Origin: Thermoplasmata archaeon
Lineage (GTDB): Archaea > Thermoplasmatota > Thermoplasmata > Thermoplasmatales > Thermoplasmataceae
Assembly: GCA_021799315.1 (NCBI GenBank)
Contig: JAJZAR010000002.1
Span: 1 to 34,513 of the forward strand
Direction: 5' to 3'
Length of the DNA: 34,513 nt
The translations under genes and the position numbers were made by a program. Positions 31,437-34,513 of this stretch are shown here, in pieces. The notes under the pieces are model-generated. The model did not search any database and had not been told where the DNA came from. It saw nothing but the letters and a program-made list of their open reading frames with translations. Position 1 is the stretch's first letter; each line of letters opens with the position of its first letter.

Positions 31437-32065
31437 GGATTTGGCCTGTCGATTCTATGAGAAAGGGGAAGGTCACAACAAAGTTCCCAAAGAAACCCAA
31501 TGAAACCATATCCCCATGGAGTACACTCCCAGAGAAAATTGGGGATGGGGATGTTGAATGCCCTACATCTGCCATAGAAAATGGACAGGTGTCAATGGAA
31601 AAGTGTATTTCATGCGGGGCTTGCATGACATCATTCAAACCTTCACTAAAAACTGATAATTACAGAGTTATAAATAATACAAAGGGCTTGAAAAGATCTC
31701 TCAAGGTATTTATCATTGATTCAGGTACATGTGGCGCATGCAACACTGAATTACATGCAATAGCCAATCCTTACTATGACTCTTCCAGATTGGGTATCTT
31801 CTTAACCAACACGCCAAAGCAGGCTGATGCTATTGCCATAATGGGCGTATACACACCTAAGATGGAAGGGCCCTTACTGGCTGCCATAAATGCCATGGCA
31901 AGACCAGGAATTGTAATTCTCTTCGGGGCATGTGCATTATCCGGCGGTATTATTGGAAAGGGTCTGGAAGATATTGTGACACCTGATCTCATAATAGGTG
32001 GATGTCCTCCAGATCCATTCGTAATTCTGGAAGCCTTACAGAAAGCTAGAGGTGGAAAAATATGA
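31433..32065 (+). CDS. Ferredoxin-NuoB/HyfI fusion, small subunit of the Ehr-type complex
   Basis: Small subunit of 210 residues with two parts. Residues ~1-75 form a reduced ferredoxin domain: C43 in VECPTSAIE and C58-x2-C61-x2-C64 supply one [4Fe-4S] cluster, while the cysteines for a second cluster are missing and the usual last one is F68. Residues ~88-210 are NuoB/HyfI-like and hold the proximal cluster: C100 and C103 (GTCGACN), C167 (FGACAL) and C191 (GGCPPDP). In most relatives the ferredoxin is a separate subunit (HyfH) with two clusters. The electron path thus looks functional although the large subunit has no nickel site. Confidence 0.88.
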   Translation: MRIWPVDSMRKGKVTTKFPKKPNETISPWSTLPEKIGDGDVECPTSAIENGQVSMEKCISCGACMTSFKPSLKTDNYRVINNTKGLKRSLKVFIIDSGTCGACNTELHAIANPYYDSSRLGIFLTNTPKQADAIAIMGVYTPKMEGPLLAAINAMARPGIVILFGACALSGGIIGKGLEDIVTPDLIIGGCPPDPFVILEALQKARGGKI

Positions 32066-33939
32066 ACACAGTTCTAATCCTCCTATTTTCATTATCTCTC
32101 GTTATTCCCTTTATATCCATTCTGAGACCAAGAATATCTTTCTCTTTTGGCATTCTCATAACACTGATTCTTGCATTTGCTTCAATCCTCGCAATGCTCA
32201 GGTTCATACCTATGATGGCAGTGGGAATAGGAAATTTCAACCTTTATTTTTCACTGGCAAATTCACCATTTATTTTCATAATAAGTATAGTTGAACTCAT
32301 TGTGTTTGCCATATCCCTGCGTTATCTCAGGGATGATAAAATCTTAGGCTTCTTCATTGGGTTGACAGTTGCATCAATCAATTCCGTACTGTTTTCAGAC
32401 AATATCATCCTGTTTCTTATGTTCTGGGAATCCATGACTGTATCGGGATATCTGACAATTGGATATAAGAAGGAATCAAAAGCCTATCCGCCCTTTGTTT
32501 TTATTGCGTTCGGAGAATTGAGCACCATTTTCCTCACTGTCGGATTCGCAGCATATTACTTCTCCACGGGATCTATGACTCTTGGGGCACCCTTGCATAA
32601 TCCGTATATACTAATGGTTATTATTCTCGGTTTCCTCTTCAAAATGGGTATTGTTCCCTTGCAGATGGTGGAATGGCTGCCCATCGCCCATGGAAATTCA
32701 CCCGTGCCGGGTTCAATTTTGTTCAGTGCAGCTATGACAACACTTGCACTGTATGGGATAGTTAGCTTCGTTGAGGTTTCAACTGCTAATATTGTTATTG
32801 GTCTTCTACTAATGGGATTTGGATCATTCTCCCTTCTTTTCGGTTCAATATTTGCTTTGTCTTCGGAGAACTCCAAAATGTTGCCTGCATATAGCACAGT
32901 GGAAAACTCAGGTGCAATGATCATGCTGGTAGGGCTCTTTATCTCGTGGAAATTCTATGGAAACATGGAGATGGAAATCTTCACTCTCCTGGGCGTAATT
33001 GTTTATGCCACGGCCCACGCATGGGCTAAATCGGCTGTATTTGTGCTTTCTGCCATAAGTCACGATTTCAGTCTTTCATTTTCTAAGGGTTCAAAACTGA
33101 GACCCTTCAGTAAGCTCAGCGGAGCCTTTGCAGTAATTTCTCTCATGGGTCTGGCCCCAATCGGTGGAGGGATTGGTGAATGGTTCCTTCTGGAATCTCT
33201 CTTCATTTCAGCAAGCTCAAACTACCTGATTCTATCTGTTGTTGCAATACTCGCAGGTGCTCTTGCCGCTCTTGGAATCGGTATCACCATACCAACTTTC
33301 ACAAAATTCTTCAACTATCTTTCTACAAGGAAGGAAGATGACCCTATGGGAACCAATATAAATTCAACAATATCCACGGCTGGAATACTGATCATATCAA
33401 TTTCCATTCTCTCTCCCGGTTTCATCTATATGTTTTCCTATATGAGTTCGTATATACTTGGCAGCAGTGCACCGATTATATTTCTCTCAACGCTTAAGGC
33501 CATACCCTACCCTTTTCTCATATATTCACCGTCTCTGGCAGGTGGGTTCTTCGGGTTCATGTCCCCGGTGTTCATAATAATGATTATGGCAGTTTCTACC
33601 TTGGTTATTGTGCCCTTGTCGCTCACAAGGAAACATACCCGATCCTTACCTGTATGGAATGGGGGAATCGATCAGGAAGGAACTTTTAATTCCTTTGCAT
33701 ATGCAAACGTCCTCAGAATAATACTGCGAAAAATATACCTCTCACGTGAGGAAAAGAAGGGTGAGAAATATGTTGAAAGAACTTTTGATATATTCTGGCT
33801 CATAATAGTTGATATAGCAAAGATATTCACCATACTTTCTGGAAAATTTGCGAGAGCGTTTATGAACGGCAGGATAAATGCATACATAATTTACATTATA
33901 GCAGCTTTCTTCACTGTTCTTATCCTTCTCATAATCTAA
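32062..33939 (+). CDS. HyfB/NuoL-like antiporter-type membrane subunit
   Basis: Largest membrane subunit, 625 residues with about 16 helices. Ion-path residues are present: E123 in LFLMFWESMTVSGY, K194 in LGFLFKMGIVPLQMVEWLPI with the following HGNSPVPGSILFSA, and H319/K323 in TAHAWAKSAVF. The C-terminus (SFAYANVLRIILRKIY, then GRINAYIIYIIAAFF) follows HyfB rather than NuoL, which carries the long lateral helix. Last gene of the operon, overlapping the small subunit gene by four bases; its stop overlaps that of the convergent UspA gene. Confidence 0.9.
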   Translation: MNTVLILLFSLSLVIPFISILRPRISFSFGILITLILAFASILAMLRFIPMMAVGIGNFNLYFSLANSPFIFIISIVELIVFAISLRYLRDDKILGFFIGLTVASINSVLFSDNIILFLMFWESMTVSGYLTIGYKKESKAYPPFVFIAFGELSTIFLTVGFAAYYFSTGSMTLGAPLHNPYILMVIILGFLFKMGIVPLQMVEWLPIAHGNSPVPGSILFSAAMTTLALYGIVSFVEVSTANIVIGLLLMGFGSFSLLFGSIFALSSENSKMLPAYSTVENSGAMIMLVGLFISWKFYGNMEMEIFTLLGVIVYATAHAWAKSAVFVLSAISHDFSLSFSKGSKLRPFSKLSGAFAVISLMGLAPIGGGIGEWFLLESLFISASSNYLILSVVAILAGALAALGIGITIPTFTKFFNYLSTRKEDDPMGTNINSTISTAGILIISISILSPGFIYMFSYMSSYILGSSAPIIFLSTLKAIPYPFLIYSPSLAGGFFGFMSPVFIIMIMAVSTLVIVPLSLTRKHTRSLPVWNGGIDQEGTFNSFAYANVLRIILRKIYLSREEKKGEKYVERTFDIFWLIIVDIAKIFTILSGKFARAFMNGRINAYIIYIIAAFFTVLILLII

Positions 33940-34382
33940 GGTGTTTCTTCTTCAGGAGATACAACCATAACCGGTAACGTTGATATTTTTATTAGTTCTG
34001 AACTGACAGACCCAAGTATAAATTTACTCAAACCCTTTAGTTTTCTTGTTCCTGTTACAATAAAGTCTGCGTGTTTTTCCTTTGCAACTTCATGGATTCT
34101 GGATGCAACTTCATCGCCTGCTGCGTCTATTTTTAGAAATTCGTATTGTAATCCAGTGTCTCCAACAAGTTCTTCAATAGCCTTTCCGATTTCATCAATA
34201 AATTTTTCCTGATCGTTAAAAAAAGCCTCTGGGACAACATTGTCTACACTGGATGCCACCTTTATCATGCCTGGATTCACATATAAAACTATCAATTTAT
34301 CGCACACGTCCTTAAACTGCGTGGCAAATTTTAGTGATCTTCTTGCACTTGGTGAGTTGTCAAAGGCAACCAATATTTTCAT
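33936..34382 (-). CDS. Universal stress protein (UspA family)
   Basis: Single Usp domain of 148 residues, Rossmann-like fold, usually a dimer. The N-terminus KILVAFDNSPSARRSLKFA carries the nucleotide aspartate, and the C-terminal loop reads FIVTGTRKLKGLSKFILGSVSSEL. The ATP-binding pattern G-x2-G-x9-G-S is only partly kept: the second glycine is lysine (GTRK), so ATP binding is uncertain. I use ATG at 34382; a GTG five codons upstream is possible. It converges with the hydrogenase-related operon, four-base overlap; no functional link can be seen. Confidence 0.92.
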   Translation of the reverse strand: MKILVAFDNSPSARRSLKFATQFKDVCDKLIVLYVNPGMIKVASSVDNVVPEAFFNDQEKFIDEIGKAIEELVGDTGLQYEFLKIDAAGDEVASRIHEVAKEKHADFIVTGTRKLKGLSKFILGSVSSELIKISTLPVMVVSPEEETP

Positions 34383-34513
34383 TGAAGTTAAATTCACTTT
34401 CCGTATAATAAGATTTTGATTTCCTTTGCCGGGGAAATTTATAACAAACTCCTTTCCTAAATATGATTTTATTCAATCTATGGAGTTTGGCAATACTGAA
34501 TCATAGATCGGAA

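Noticed and set aside
32556..32924. 122-codon frame antisense to the HyfB-like gene
   Set aside because: Shadow inside a conserved membrane subunit; no independent signals.
27285..33939. Reading the operon as true complex I (Nuo) or as an active group 4 hydrogenase
   Set aside because: Subunit types and C-termini follow Hyf rather than Nuo, no NuoA/C/I set is present, and the large subunit has no nickel cysteines.
34463..34513. ATG-initiated frame open to the right edge
   Set aside because: Only 17 codons visible and no ribosome site or clear TATA box at the right distance; cannot be judged.

Overview
The window is a densely packed stretch of an AT-rich archaeal chromosome, most likely from the Thermoplasmatales or close relatives. 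Archaeal markers include both prenyl transfer enzymes of ether lipid synthesis (GGGP and DGGGP synthases), aIF2-beta, ribosomal protein eS17, archaeal dihydroneopterin aldolase MptD, a CTP-dependent riboflavin kinase, RaSEA-type archaeosine synthase, Trm1, UPF0147 and an intron-containing tRNA-Tyr. The riboflavin kinase carries an N-terminal winged helix, as in Thermoplasma. Many genes have a TATA-like box about 25 bases before the start codon, which points to leaderless mRNAs. Inside operons genes overlap by a few bases. I see no insertion sequence, integrase, CRISPR array or rRNA.

Layout. 1-4.6 kb: a bacterioopsin-activator-type regulator divergent from a small conserved protein, then tRNA-Gly(CCC) and a nitrogen group (glutamate dehydrogenase, RidA, ammonium transporter). 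4.6-9.2 kb: tRNA-Tyr(GTA) with an intron, a GH15 glycosidase, a winged-helix regulator, UPF0147 plus a stand-alone RAM domain protein, ribose-5-phosphate isomerase and an acyl-CoA thioesterase. 9.2-12.3 kb: a three-gene cassette with the architecture of a minimal type IV secretion or Ced-type DNA transfer machine (two-helix pilin-like protein, polytopic VirB6/CedA-like protein, membrane-anchored VirB4/CedB-like ATPase). 12.8-16.8 kb: MptD, a THEP1-like protein with a damaged P-loop, a small unknown gene, Trm1, and the lipid pair DGGGPS-GGGPS. 16.9-19.7 kb: purS, purL and a small unknown gene. 19.7-21.3 kb (minus strand): aIF2-beta with a TRAM domain, a PIN nuclease and riboflavin kinase. 21.8-27.2 kb: IleRS, ThiL, RaSEA and eS17.

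27.3-33.9 kb holds a six-gene operon for a membrane complex related to group 4 [NiFe] hydrogenases and complex I. Its hydrogenase-type large subunit has lost all four nickel-binding cysteines. The antiporter-like subunits keep their key charged residues, and the small subunit keeps its proximal cluster cysteines and is fused to a one-cluster ferredoxin domain. This fits an 'Ehr' (energy-converting hydrogenase-related) complex with an unknown redox reaction. A UspA protein closes the window.

The two systems most worth following up are the T4SS/Ced-like cassette and the nickel-free Ehr-like complex.
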